The notes under the pieces are model-generated. The model ran no database searches, had not been told where the DNA came from, and saw only the letters and a program-made list of their open reading frames with translations. Positions 10,919 through 19,936 of a stretch of 64,000 bases of DNA are shown here, in pieces. The position numbers were made by a program, and so were the translations under genes. Source of the DNA: DATLGB01 sp963726825 (GTDB lineage: Bacteria; Actinomycetota; Thermoleophilia; Solirubrobacterales; Solirubrobacteraceae). Position 1 is the stretch's first letter. Every line of letters begins with the position of its first letter. The DNA lies in NCBI GenBank assembly GCA_963726825.1, contig CAVSDT010000002.1:1-64000 (forward strand), written 5' to 3'.

Positions 10919-11611
10919 TCAGCCGAGGCGCCGCGTGACGAAGCGAGCCGCCGCGGCCGCGCTCCCGTCGGTGCGGTAGGCGAGGTGCTGGGCGAAGTCG
11001 TCGCCCGCGTTGCAGATCGGGTCGCCGCGGTTGCAGTCGTCCAGCGCCCGGCCGGCGAAGCGACCGCCGTCGCGATCGAGGCGCCTGCCGCGCAGCCGGG
11101 ACGGGTTGCCGAAGACGACGACCGCCGCGACCCGCGGGGCGAGGAAGCGCGGCAGGCGCGGTCCGGCGCCGACGCCGGCGGGCATGCCGAGGACGACGTC
11201 GGTGACCGAGGCCCCCTGGGAGTAGCCGCCGAGGACGAACCGCGTGCGCGGGCAGCGGCGCGCCCGCGCGATCAGGTGGCGGGTCATGTCGACCGCGCCC
11301 GCCCCGACGCTGGACTGGTCCACCGCCGCCGCGTAGTCGACGGCATGCGCGCCGACCCGGTCACCGGGGAGCTCGCGGCGCAGGGCGGCGTGGAGGCGCG
11401 CACCGACGATGCCGAGGCCCGGCGCCTCGCTCGTGCCGCGGGCGAAGACGAGCTCGACCTCCGAGCAGGGCGCGGGCGCCCCGACCGTGGCCGTGCTCGC
11501 CGGGGTGGGCGTTCCCGTCGCGGTGGGGGCGGGGGTGGGCTCGGCCTCGGTCGCCCCGCAGCCCCCGAGGACCACGAGCAGCACGAGCGCGCGGGCGCAG
11601 GAGTGCTTCAC
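10919..11611 (-). CDS. Cutinase-like secreted lipoprotein (serine esterase)
   Basis: This 230-aa protein has a lipoprotein signal peptide with a lipobox-like LGGC at about residues 15-18, then a Thr/Pro/Ala-rich spacer. The cutinase-type domain (alpha/beta hydrolase) begins CSEVELVFARGTSEAPGLG. The nucleophile motif is GYSQGAS. The acid and histidine are probably in DPICNAGDDFAQHLAY, with paired cysteines as in the cutinase family. Cutinases cleave ester bonds in cutin, lipids or mycolyl esters, and this one would be anchored outside the membrane. Its start overlaps the stop of the Lrp gene by 4 nt (ATGA), so the two are probably translationally coupled, although their functions look unrelated. 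Confidence 0.85.
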   Translation of the reverse strand: MKHSCARALVLLVVLGGCGATEAEPTPAPTATGTPTPASTATVGAPAPCSEVELVFARGTSEAPGLGIVGARLHAALRRELPGDRVGAHAVDYAAAVDQSSVGAGAVDMTRHLIARARRCPRTRFVLGGYSQGASVTDVVLGMPAGVGAGPRLPRFLAPRVAAVVVFGNPSRLRGRRLDRDGGRFAGRALDDCNRGDPICNAGDDFAQHLAYRTDGSAAAAARFVTRRLG

Positions 11612-12087
11612 GCCGCGGGTTCTGAGACGCGCAGCACGATCCGCGTCTCCGTCTGCTGCGCACCGGCGCGGCGCAGGCCCCGCACGGTCGCGTCGAGCTC
11701 GTCGGCGCCCCGGCAGGCGGCGCGCACGTGGTAGTCGTAGCGGCCGGTCACGAAGGCCAGCTCGCGGACCGCAGGCAGCGCCTGCGCCGCGCGCTCGAAG
11801 CCCTCGGGCGTGGTCTCGGGCGAGAGCGCGACGTCCACGAAGGCGTCGAGCGTCCGGCCCATTCGGCGCTGGTCGACGACCGCCGTGTAGCCCGTGATGA
11901 CGCCGGCGCGCTGCAGGCGGCGCACGCGGTCGGCGGCGCCGTGGGGGGACAGGCCGACGAGCGAGCCCAGCGCCGCGAAGGACGACCTTCCGTTTGCGAC
12001 GAGCGCATTGACGATCTGGACGTCCGTCGCGTCCAGACCTGAGGATTCCACAGTCTTCTGCGCAGACCCTTGATCGTCCGTGCTCAT
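11608..12087 (-). CDS. Lrp/AsnC-family regulator, probable controller of ald
   Basis: This 159-aa protein has an AsnC-type N-terminal helix-turn-helix (LDATDVQIVNALVANGRSSF to ADRVRRLQRAGVITGY) and a C-terminal RAM ligand-binding domain (VTGRYDYHVRAACRGADEL). It is divergent from alanine dehydrogenase with only 46 bp between the chosen starts. In mycobacteria the equivalent regulator (AldR) controls ald from the same position, so I infer the same job here. I start it at ATG 12085-12087, which gives the usual family length. A 4-nt overlap links it to the downstream cutinase-like gene. Confidence 0.88.
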   Translation of the reverse strand: MSTDDQGSAQKTVESSGLDATDVQIVNALVANGRSSFAALGSLVGLSPHGAADRVRRLQRAGVITGYTAVVDQRRMGRTLDAFVDVALSPETTPEGFERAAQALPAVRELAFVTGRYDYHVRAACRGADELDATVRGLRRAGAQQTETRIVLRVSEPAA

Positions 12088-12098
12088 CTGCGGATCAT
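12070..12098 (+). promoter_or_regulatory. Candidate ald promoter overlapping the lrp start
   Basis: TTGATC (12070-12075) and GATCAT (12093-12098) are spaced 17 nt apart in the 46-bp divergent gap and the start of the regulator gene. The -10 is a weak match. If used, regulator bound here would cover both genes. Confidence 0.3.
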
Positions 12099-12133
12099 GA
12101 CACGAAGGAACCACCGACGAGGGAGTGACCCCT

Positions 12134-13267
12134 GTGCGCATCGGCGTGCCGACGGAGATCAAGACGGATGAGTACCGGGTGGCGCTGACGCCCTCCGGGG
12201 CACGCGAGCTCGTCGAGCACGGGCACGAGGTGCTGGTGCAGGAGGGCGCGGGCCTCGGCTCCGCCATCGCCGACGAGGAGTACGTCGCCCAGGGCGCGAC
12301 CATCGTCCCCGACGCCGACGCGGTCTTCAGCCAGGCCGAGCTGATCGTCAAGGTCAAGGAGCCCCAGGCCGTCGAGGTCGCGCGCCTGCGCCCCGGCCAG
12401 GTCCTCTTCACCTACCTCCACCTCGCCCCGGACCCCGAGCTGACCCAGGGTCTGATCGACTCCGGCGCGACCTGCATCGCCTACGAGACGGTCACGGACG
12501 CCCGCGGCCGCCTCCCGCTGCTGGCGCCGATGTCGGAGATCGCCGGCAAGATCGCCACCCAGGCCGGTGCCTTCATGCTCGAGAAGCCGCTCGGCGGCCG
12601 CGGGCTGCTGCTCGGCGGCGTCCCCGGCGTCGCGGCCGGCAAGGTGCTCGTCATCGGCGGCGGCGTCGTGGGCCAGAACGCGGCCGAGATCGCCGTCGGC
12701 ATGGGCGCCGAGACCTACGTCGCGGACCGCTCCATCGACCGCCTGCGCGAGCTCGAGACGATCCTCAACAACCGCGTCTCGACCGTCTACGCGTCCACGC
12801 TCGGCATCGAGGCGCTGCTGCCCGAGGTCGACCTCGTCGTCGGCGCCGTCCTCGTGCACGGCGCGAAGGCCCCGCACGTCATCACGCGCCAGCAGCTCGG
12901 CCTGATGAAGCGCAACTCCGTCCTCGTCGACGTCTCGATCGACCAGGGCGGCTGCTTCGAGACGTCGCGCGCCACCACCCACACCGACCCGACCTACGAG
13001 GTCGACGGGGTGACGCACTACTGCGTCGCGAACATGCCGGGCGCGGTGCCGATCACCTCGACCTACGCGCTGACCAACGCGACGATGCCCTACCTCGTGC
13101 GGCTCGCCGACAACGGGGCCAAGCAGGCGCTCGCGGCCGACCCCGGCTTCCTCGACGGCCTCAACGTCGCCGGCGGCAAGGTCACCTACGAGCCCGTCGC
13201 CCGCGACCAGGGCCTCGACTACGTCCCGGCCACCGAGGCGCTCGAGCAGGTCGCCGCCCCGGCCTAG
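12134..13267 (+). CDS. ald: L-alanine dehydrogenase
   Basis: This 377-aa enzyme oxidises L-alanine to pyruvate and ammonia with NAD, or runs in reverse. The N terminus RIGVPTEIKTDEYRVALTP carries the substrate-binding arginine. KVKEPQ and TYLHLAPDPELT hold the conserved Lys and His, and the Rossmann motif is VLVIGGGVVGQNAAE. The C-terminal half contains SIDQGGCFETSRATTHTDPT and HYCVANMPGAVPITSTYALTN, both family signatures. I chose GTG 12134 rather than GTG 12125 because the AGGGAG Shine-Dalgarno sequence lies 8 nt before the former and overlaps the latter; the length then matches mycobacterial Ald (about 371). It is divergent from an Lrp regulator and may be linked to the upstream aminotransferase. 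Confidence 0.95.
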   Translation: MRIGVPTEIKTDEYRVALTPSGARELVEHGHEVLVQEGAGLGSAIADEEYVAQGATIVPDADAVFSQAELIVKVKEPQAVEVARLRPGQVLFTYLHLAPDPELTQGLIDSGATCIAYETVTDARGRLPLLAPMSEIAGKIATQAGAFMLEKPLGGRGLLLGGVPGVAAGKVLVIGGGVVGQNAAEIAVGMGAETYVADRSIDRLRELETILNNRVSTVYASTLGIEALLPEVDLVVGAVLVHGAKAPHVITRQQLGLMKRNSVLVDVSIDQGGCFETSRATTHTDPTYEVDGVTHYCVANMPGAVPITSTYALTNATMPYLVRLADNGAKQALAADPGFLDGLNVAGGKVTYEPVARDQGLDYVPATEALEQVAAPA

Positions 13268-13274
13268 CCCGGCG

Positions 13275-13315
13275 GGGGGTGCCGCGGCGGCCGCAGCCGC
13301 CGCGGCGCACCCCCT
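13275..13315. terminator. Bidirectional terminator between ald and the GH3 gene
   Basis: A very strong GC hairpin lies between the two convergent stops. The left arm GGGGGTGC-CGCGGCGGC and the matching right arm ending GCACCCCC differ only by a 2-nt bulge. It can serve both strands. Confidence 0.7.
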
Positions 13316-15301
<1,986 letters not shown>

Positions 15302-15338
15302 GGACTCCCCCCGGAATCTCTGGAAACGGACCCGCGGC

Positions 15339-15367
15339 AGCATCCTCGTTCGAGTCCTGAACGTCAA
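15339..15367 (-). promoter_or_regulatory. GH3 gene promoter
   Basis: On the minus strand TTGACG (15362-15367) and GATGCT (15339-15344) are separated by exactly 17 nt, about 40 bp before the GH3 start codon. Its spacer contains a 17-bp dyad. Confidence 0.65.
15347..15363. promoter_or_regulatory. Operator 1: 17-bp dyad in the GH3 promoter spacer
   Basis: CGTTCGAGTCCTGAACG has arms CGTTC and GAACG with a 7-nt centre. It lies between the -35 and -10 boxes of the GH3 promoter, a classic repressor position. It matches operator 2 at both ends. Confidence 0.6.
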
Positions 15368-15388
15368 GGGCTCATGTCACGTATCGGT

Positions 15389-15405
15389 CGTTCGTGGTCC
15401 GAACG
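15389..15405. promoter_or_regulatory. Operator 2: 17-bp dyad near the ROK gene promoter
   Basis: CGTTCGTGGTCCGAACG has 6-bp arms CGTTCG and CGAACG and the same length as operator 1, centred 42 bp away, about four DNA turns. It lies in the -35 region relative to the TAGGCT hexamer (15424-15429), so bound repressor would also limit the regulator's own expression. Confidence 0.6.
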
Positions 15406-15423
15406 TCCGGCCGCCCGGCGGCG

Positions 15424-15429
15424 TAGGCT
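15424..15429 (+). promoter_or_regulatory. -10 element of the ROK regulator gene
   Basis: TAGGCT lies 10 nt before the GTG start with no Shine-Dalgarno sequence between them, so transcription would begin within a few bases of the start codon (leaderless). Confidence 0.45.
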
Positions 15430-15439
15430 TGGCGACCTC

Positions 15440-16600
15440 GTGTCCGCCCCGGGATCCTCGCGGCAGCTGCGCGCCGCCAACCGCGAGCGCCTGCTCGCGC
15501 TGCTGCGTGCGCGGGGGCCGATGGTGCAGGCCGATCTCGCCCGCGCCTCCGGTCTCTCGCCGGCCACCGTCTCGAGCATCGTCGGCGAGCTGCGCGCCGC
15601 GGGCTGGCTCGACGGGGACGCCGGCCGCCGCGAGCGGCTCACGCTGAGCCGCTCGGCCGGCGTGGCCGTCGGGGTCGACTTCGGCCACTCGCACGTGCGC
15701 GTCGTCGTCGCCGACCTCGCCCACGCCGTCCTCGCGGAGGCCGAGAGCGCCGTCGCGGTCGACGGCTCGGCGGCGGCGGGCATCGCCGTGGCGGGCGCGC
15801 TCGTGCGCGGCGTCCTCGCCGAGGCGGGGGAGACGGCGGAGGCCGTCACCGGCGTGGGCATGGGGCTTCCCGGCCCCCTGCGCGACGACACGGGCGAGGT
15901 GGGGGACTCCTCCATCCTGCCCGGCTGGATCGGCGCGCGGCCTGCAGCGCTGCTCCAGGCCGAGCTCGGCCTGGCCGTCGTCGTCGACAACGACGCCAAC
16001 CTCGGCGCGCTGGCCGAGACCGTGTGGGGCGTCGGCCGCGGGTGCCGCGATCTCCTCTACGTCAAGGCCGCGACGGGGATCGGCGCCGGGCTGGTGCTCG
16101 GCGGCCAGGTCTACCGCGGCGCGGGCGGGACGGCCGGCGAGCTCGGCCACCTGCCCGTCGACGACGACGGCGCCGTGTGCCGCTGCGGCAACCGCGGCTG
16201 CCTCGAGACGGTCGCCGGCGCCGAGGCGGTGCTCGCCCCGCTGCGGCGCACCCGTCCCGAGCTCGCGACGCTGCGCGCGGTGGTGGACGCCGCCGGCGCC
16301 GGGGACCGCGCGGCCAGGCGGGTGATCGAGGACGCCGGCCGCGCGCTCGGACGTGGGGTCGCGGGGGCCTGCAACCTCGTCGGCCCCGAGCGGGTGATCG
16401 TCGGCGGGGAGCTCGCGCGCGCCGGTGAGCTGCTCCTGAGCCCACTGCGCGACGGGCTCCGGCGCGGCGCCGTCGGCGCGATGCGCGAGGTCCCCGTGCT
16501 GGCCGGCGTGCTCGGGGAGCGGGCCGAGGTCCTCGGGGCCGTCGCGCTGGCCCTGCGCAGCTCGGAGCGCTTCGTCGCCGAACCGGAGGCGGCCGCGTAG
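15440..16600 (+). CDS. ROK-family transcriptional repressor (NagC/XylR type)
   Basis: This 386-aa protein has an N-terminal winged helix-turn-helix (RAANRERLLALLRARGPMVQ then ADLARASGLSPATVSSIVGE). The sugar-kinase-like ROK domain has VGVDFGHSHVRVVVAD (phosphate 1), GIGAGLVLGGQVYRGAGGTA and the zinc-binding signature CRCGNRGCLETVAG. ROK repressors release DNA when bound to a sugar or sugar phosphate. I chose GTG 15440 because it puts the conserved PGSSRQLRAANRERL at the N terminus; the ATG at 15374 would add a random-looking extension over the operator. It probably represses the divergent GH3 glycosidase and itself. Confidence 0.92.
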   Translation: MSAPGSSRQLRAANRERLLALLRARGPMVQADLARASGLSPATVSSIVGELRAAGWLDGDAGRRERLTLSRSAGVAVGVDFGHSHVRVVVADLAHAVLAEAESAVAVDGSAAAGIAVAGALVRGVLAEAGETAEAVTGVGMGLPGPLRDDTGEVGDSSILPGWIGARPAALLQAELGLAVVVDNDANLGALAETVWGVGRGCRDLLYVKAATGIGAGLVLGGQVYRGAGGTAGELGHLPVDDDGAVCRCGNRGCLETVAGAEAVLAPLRRTRPELATLRAVVDAAGAGDRAARRVIEDAGRALGRGVAGACNLVGPERVIVGGELARAGELLLSPLRDGLRRGAVGAMREVPVLAGVLGERAEVLGAVALALRSSERFVAEPEAAA

Positions 16601-16620
16601 CCGGGGCGGGGCCTGACCAC

Positions 16621-16629
16621 TGCTACTCT
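16621..16629 (+). promoter_or_regulatory. Extended -10 of rpsL
   Basis: The string TGCTACTCT contains an extended -10 (TG-N-TACTCT). It ends 12 nt before the rpsL ATG, with no Shine-Dalgarno sequence between. The same nine bases occur upstream of fusA (24356-24364), suggesting shared control of the split str genes. Confidence 0.55.
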
Positions 16630-16641
16630 CGCTCGTTCGTT

Positions 16642-17037
16642 ATGCCCACGACTTCGCAGCTCGTCCGCAAGGGACGTACCCCAAAGACCAAGAAGGTCGC
16701 GACCCCCGGCCTCAAGGTCGGGCAGGGACGCAAGAAGAAGGTCGCCGCCCCGCAGAAGCGCGGCGTGTGCACCCGCGTCTACACGACCACGCCCAAGAAG
16801 CCGAACTCCGCGCTGCGCAAGGTCTGCCGCGTCCGGCTCACGAACGGCATGGAGGTCACCGCCTACATCCCGGGCGAGGGGCACAACCTGCAGGAGCACT
16901 CCGTCGTGCTCGTCCGCGGCGGCCGCGTCAAGGACCTCCCGGGTGTGCGCTACAAGGTCGTGCGCGGCACGCTGGACGCCTCCGGCGTCTCCGGCCGCAA
17001 GAAGGCCCGTTCGACGTACGGCGTGAAGGCCAAGTAA
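16642..17037 (+). CDS. rpsL: Ribosomal protein S12
   Basis: This 131-aa decoding-centre protein of the 30S subunit has the usual TTSQLVRKGRTPK start. Its two streptomycin-determining loops look wild type: TTPKKPNSALRK keeps its Lys, and so does RVKDLPGVRYKVVRG. It lacks a Shine-Dalgarno sequence and sits directly after a -10 element, so its mRNA is probably leaderless. The stop overlaps the rpsG start by one base (TAATG). It lies about 13 kb from rpoC, not directly downstream. Confidence 0.98.
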   Translation: MPTTSQLVRKGRTPKTKKVATPGLKVGQGRKKKVAAPQKRGVCTRVYTTTPKKPNSALRKVCRVRLTNGMEVTAYIPGEGHNLQEHSVVLVRGGRVKDLPGVRYKVVRGTLDASGVSGRKKARSTYGVKAK

Positions 17038-17507
17038 TGCCCCGTCGCGCAGCCGCAGGCGCCCGGCCGATCGAGCCGGACTCCATCCACCGCTCCAAGC
17101 TCGTCTCGCAGATCATCAACAAGGTGATGCTCGACGGCAAGAAGTCCACGGCCGAGAAGATCGTCTACGACGCGCTCGCGATCGTGGCCGAGCGCTCCGG
17201 CAAGGACCCCGTGGAGTACCTCGAGGCGTCGATCAAGACGCTCACGCCGCAGCTCGAGGTCCGCTCCCGCCGCGTCGGTGGCGCCACCTACCAGGTGCCC
17301 GTCGAGGTCCCGCCGAACCGCGCCCGCACGCTCGCCGTGCGCTGGCTCGTGCTCTTCGCCCGCCAGCGGCGCGAGAAGTCGATGGCCCAGCGCCTCGCCA
17401 ACGAGCTGATGGACGCCCAGTCCCAGCAGGGCGGCGCCTACAAGCGCAAGGACGACATCTTCCGCATGGCGCAGGCCAACAAGGCCTTCGCCCACTACCG
17501 CTGGTAG
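17037..17507 (+). CDS. rpsG: Ribosomal protein S7
   Basis: This 156-aa protein organises the 3' domain of 16S rRNA and contacts E-site tRNA. Typical stretches are SKLVSQIINKVMLDGKKSTA, RRVGGATYQVPVEV and RWLVLFARQR. Its ATG shares a base with the rpsL stop, so it is translationally coupled. fusA does not follow; instead a terminator hairpin lies 29 nt after the stop. Confidence 0.98.
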   Translation: MPRRAAAGARPIEPDSIHRSKLVSQIINKVMLDGKKSTAEKIVYDALAIVAERSGKDPVEYLEASIKTLTPQLEVRSRRVGGATYQVPVEVPPNRARTLAVRWLVLFARQRREKSMAQRLANELMDAQSQQGGAYKRKDDIFRMAQANKAFAHYRW

Positions 17508-17535
17508 CCGACCCCGGCACCACCGGACGGACCCG

Positions 17536-17568
17536 ACGCCCACCGCGACCCGGTGGGCGTTGCTCGTT
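17536..17568 (+). terminator. Terminator after rpsL-rpsG
   Basis: A 9-bp stem (ACGCCCACC/GGTGGGCGT, 17536-17544 and 17552-17560) is followed by TGCTCGTT. It ends the rpsL-rpsG message and separates it from the fusA-tuf unit 7 kb away. Confidence 0.7.
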
Positions 17569-17732
17569 CCGGGGCCGGTTCGCGGCGCCGACCACCCCCC
17601 GGCCGCGGGAGCGTGGTGCGGCCGGCGGACCCGGGCGGTTCGCCGGACGGACCACGCCCCCAGAGGGAGGGGGTGGGTGGGCTCGCGGACCGGGCCGGGG
17701 GAGCGCGCTCGCGGACCCGCAGGCCCGGCGGG
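17569..17732. repeat. GC-rich imperfect repeats between convergent genes
   Basis: This is a non-coding stretch of over 80% G+C. A unit of about 28 bp, roughly GGNCGGTTCGC followed by GACCACNCCCCC, occurs twice (near 17571 and 17633). The shorter element GCTCGCGGACC also occurs twice. Its CACCCCCCGGCCGCGG string resembles the repeats at 44967-45066, which also lie between convergent genes. Confidence 0.4.
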
Positions 17733-18161
17733 CTAACCGCGCGGTCCGGCCACGGTCAGACCGCCCGCGAGGGTCACGAGCACCGCGCCGGCCGACTCGA
17801 GGAAGAACCCGATGCCGGCCTTGGAGGTCGCCGGGTCGGTGATCGTCCCGTACACGCCCTCCTCGCCGAGGTCGGGCAGGTCGATCGCGATCACGACGAA
17901 CAGCGCCGCCAGCCCGAGCACGAGCAGGGCGAGGCCGATGACGCGCGGCGCGGCGGCGCGGGTGGCCAGGCCCGTCAGCGCCAGGGCCGCGAGGGCGATC
18001 ACGAGCAGCGCGTAGCCGTGATGGGCGCCCGCGGTGCCCGCGGCCACCGTGTCGCCGCGTGAGCGGATCACGTAGAGGTCGGTGAACTCCGCCACGAGGA
18101 GCAGGAGGGCCCCCAGGCCGCCGAGGGCGAGGATGGGCGTGCGCAATCGGGCGGAGGTCAT
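17733..18161 (-). CDS. Four-helix membrane protein, unknown
   Basis: This 142-aa protein is mostly hydrophobic, with four predicted transmembrane helices: ILALGGLGALLLLVAEF, YALLVIALAALALTGLA, VIGLALLVLGLAALFVVIAI and FFLESAGAVLVTLAGGL. A conserved-looking DLPDLGEEGVYG loop lies before the last helix. I do not recognise the family. It is convergent with rpsG across a GC-rich repeat and divergent from the envelope cluster starting at 18276, with about 115 bp for two promoters. Confidence 0.7.
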   Translation of the reverse strand: MTSARLRTPILALGGLGALLLLVAEFTDLYVIRSRGDTVAAGTAGAHHGYALLVIALAALALTGLATRAAAPRVIGLALLVLGLAALFVVIAIDLPDLGEEGVYGTITDPATSKAGIGFFLESAGAVLVTLAGGLTVAGPRG

Positions 18162-18275
18162 CTCCCACGCATTGAACCGGATCGCCGCCGGGAGCCCCGC
18201 TACCCTTCGACGGCGTTCCGTCCGGCCCCGTGGTGCTCCTTCGTAGCCGCGGCCCCACTTCAAGGAGACTGGCCT

Positions 18276-18527
18276 GTGACCCACCTTCTCGCGTACCTCG
18301 ACCCCGGGTCGAGCTCGATGATCATCCAGATGCTGCTCGGCGGGTTCGCCGCAGCCGGCGTTGCGCTCAAGCTGTACTGGCGCCGCTTCAAGAGCATGCT
18401 CGGCTTCAAGCCCAAGGAGCCGCAGGACGGCCTCTACACGGCCGACGCCGACGACGAGCCGACGGTCGCCGTCAACGGCACCGAGCCCGACGCCGCCCGG
18501 GAGCCCGTGCGCTCCGGCAAGCGCTGA
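18276..18527 (+). CDS. Small YLDPGS-motif protein
   Basis: This 83-aa protein starts at GTG after an AAGGAG Shine-Dalgarno sequence. It begins HLLAYLDPGSSSMIIQMLLG, continues as one hydrophobic helix (GGFAAAGVALKLYW), then a basic segment RRFKSMLGFK and a polar acidic tail. From memory, short proteins with a YLDPGSGS motif and one helix occur widely next to polysaccharide or sulfatase-type envelope genes; their function is unknown. Here it leads a cluster with a methyltransferase, a membrane sulfatase-like enzyme and a secreted protein, with a 1-nt gap to the next gene. Confidence 0.75.
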   Translation: MTHLLAYLDPGSSSMIIQMLLGGFAAAGVALKLYWRRFKSMLGFKPKEPQDGLYTADADDEPTVAVNGTEPDAAREPVRSGKR

Positions 18528-18528
18528 C

Positions 18529-19935
18529 GTGATCGACGGGCAGTCCCTGGCAGAGCCCGGGTCCTTCCGGGACCGGGACTCCCGGGTCTTCATCGCCGAC
18601 GGCGGCGTCTTCCGCGCCCTCAGCGCCCGCGGCCTCGAGGACTTCGAGGCCCTGCAGGCCACCACGCTGTTCGCCCGCGCCGTCAAGGACGGCAAGCTCG
18701 TCCGCACGGAGCTGCACCGCGACACGCAGTCCGTGCCCGAGGGCCTGCTGCCGGAGGCGCCCGCCGGCGTGCTCGAGCACGAGCGCATCCCGATGATCTC
18801 CTACCCGTACGAGTGGACGTTCGGGATGCTCAAGGACGCGGCGCTGCTGCATCTCGAGCTGATCGACGCGGCGATGGCCGAGGGCCTGACGATGAAGGAC
18901 GCGTCGCCCTACAACGTCCAGTTCACGGGCGCGCGGCCGACGTTCGCCGACATCGGCTCCTTCGAGCCGCTGCGCCGCGACGAGCCATGGATCGGCTACC
19001 GCCAGTTCTGCACGATGTTCCTGTATCCGCTGATGCTGCAGGCCTACCGCGACGTCGACTTCCAGCTGTTCCTCAAGGGCTCGCTGGAGGGCATCACCCC
19101 GCCGCAGGCCGCGGCGCTGCTGCCCAAGCGCGGCGACGGCATCCTCACCCACGTGCGCCTCCATGCCCGCCTGGAGCGCCGCCAGGACGACACCTCGGTC
19201 CGCGAGACGCGCAAGGAGATGTCGGCCGCCGGCTTCAAGTCCGAGATCGTGCGCGCCAACCTGCAGAAGATGCACAAGCTCGTCACGGGGCTGAAGTGGG
19301 ACCTGCCGAAGACGGCGTGGACGGACTACGGCGACAACAACCGCGGCTACGACGTCGCGGACAGAAACGCCAAGGAGGCGTTCGTCCGCACCGCGGCCCA
19401 GCGCGTCCGGCCGCGCGTGACCTGGGACCTCGGCACCAACGACGGCGTCTTCGCCCGCATCGCGGCCGAGCACTCCGAGCACGTCGTGGCCTCCGACTTC
19501 GACCACGCCACCGTCGAGCACCTCTACCAGGCGCTCAAGGGCGAGGGCGACACGAAGATCCTCCCGCTGGTCATCGACGTCTGCGACCCGTCGCCGGCGC
19601 GCGGCTGGCGCAACGCCGAGCGCCAGACGCTCGAGGGCCGCGGCCGCCCGGACCTGACGCTCTCCCTCGCGCTGCTCCATCACCTCTCCATCACCCGCAA
19701 CGTCCCCGTGCGCGACCTGATCGCCTGGCTCGCCGACCTCGGCGGGACCCACGTGATCGAGTTCCCGCTGCGCGAGGACGCGATGGTCCAGCGCCTGCTC
19801 GCCGCCAAGCGCGACGAGAGCCACCCGGACTGGGACCTCGAGCACTTCGAGGGCGCCCTGGCCGAGCGCTTCGACATCCACGTCCGCGAGGCCCTCGGGA
19901 CGCGGGTGCTGTTCGAGGCCACGAGCAAGGGCTGA
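18529..19935 (+). CDS. Kinase-like/SAM methyltransferase two-domain protein
   Basis: This 468-aa protein has two regions. Residues about 110-160 carry a kinase-like catalytic signature, MKDASPYNVQF (Asp124, Asn128), followed by PTFADIGSFEPL (Asp141), the D-x(n)-N and DxG order of protein and small-molecule kinases. Residues 295-450 form a class I methyltransferase: motif I WDLGTNDGVFARIA (Asp300), acidic strand VVASDFDHATVEHLY and LTLSLALLHHLSITRN. I read it as a methyltransferase with a kinase-fold module that may bind or phosphorylate a glycan or lipid carrier; the substrate is unknown. It starts at GTG 1 nt after the small YLDPGS gene and ends 1 nt before the sulfatase gene, so it is firmly in the operon. 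Confidence 0.8.
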   Translation: MIDGQSLAEPGSFRDRDSRVFIADGGVFRALSARGLEDFEALQATTLFARAVKDGKLVRTELHRDTQSVPEGLLPEAPAGVLEHERIPMISYPYEWTFGMLKDAALLHLELIDAAMAEGLTMKDASPYNVQFTGARPTFADIGSFEPLRRDEPWIGYRQFCTMFLYPLMLQAYRDVDFQLFLKGSLEGITPPQAAALLPKRGDGILTHVRLHARLERRQDDTSVRETRKEMSAAGFKSEIVRANLQKMHKLVTGLKWDLPKTAWTDYGDNNRGYDVADRNAKEAFVRTAAQRVRPRVTWDLGTNDGVFARIAAEHSEHVVASDFDHATVEHLYQALKGEGDTKILPLVIDVCDPSPARGWRNAERQTLEGRGRPDLTLSLALLHHLSITRNVPVRDLIAWLADLGGTHVIEFPLREDAMVQRLLAAKRDESHPDWDLEHFEGALAERFDIHVREALGTRVLFEATSKG

Positions 19936-19936
19936 C

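Noticed and set aside
12125..12133. GTG at 12125 as the ald start
   Set aside because: The Shine-Dalgarno sequence overlaps it; GTG 12134 has correct spacing and matches the family N terminus.
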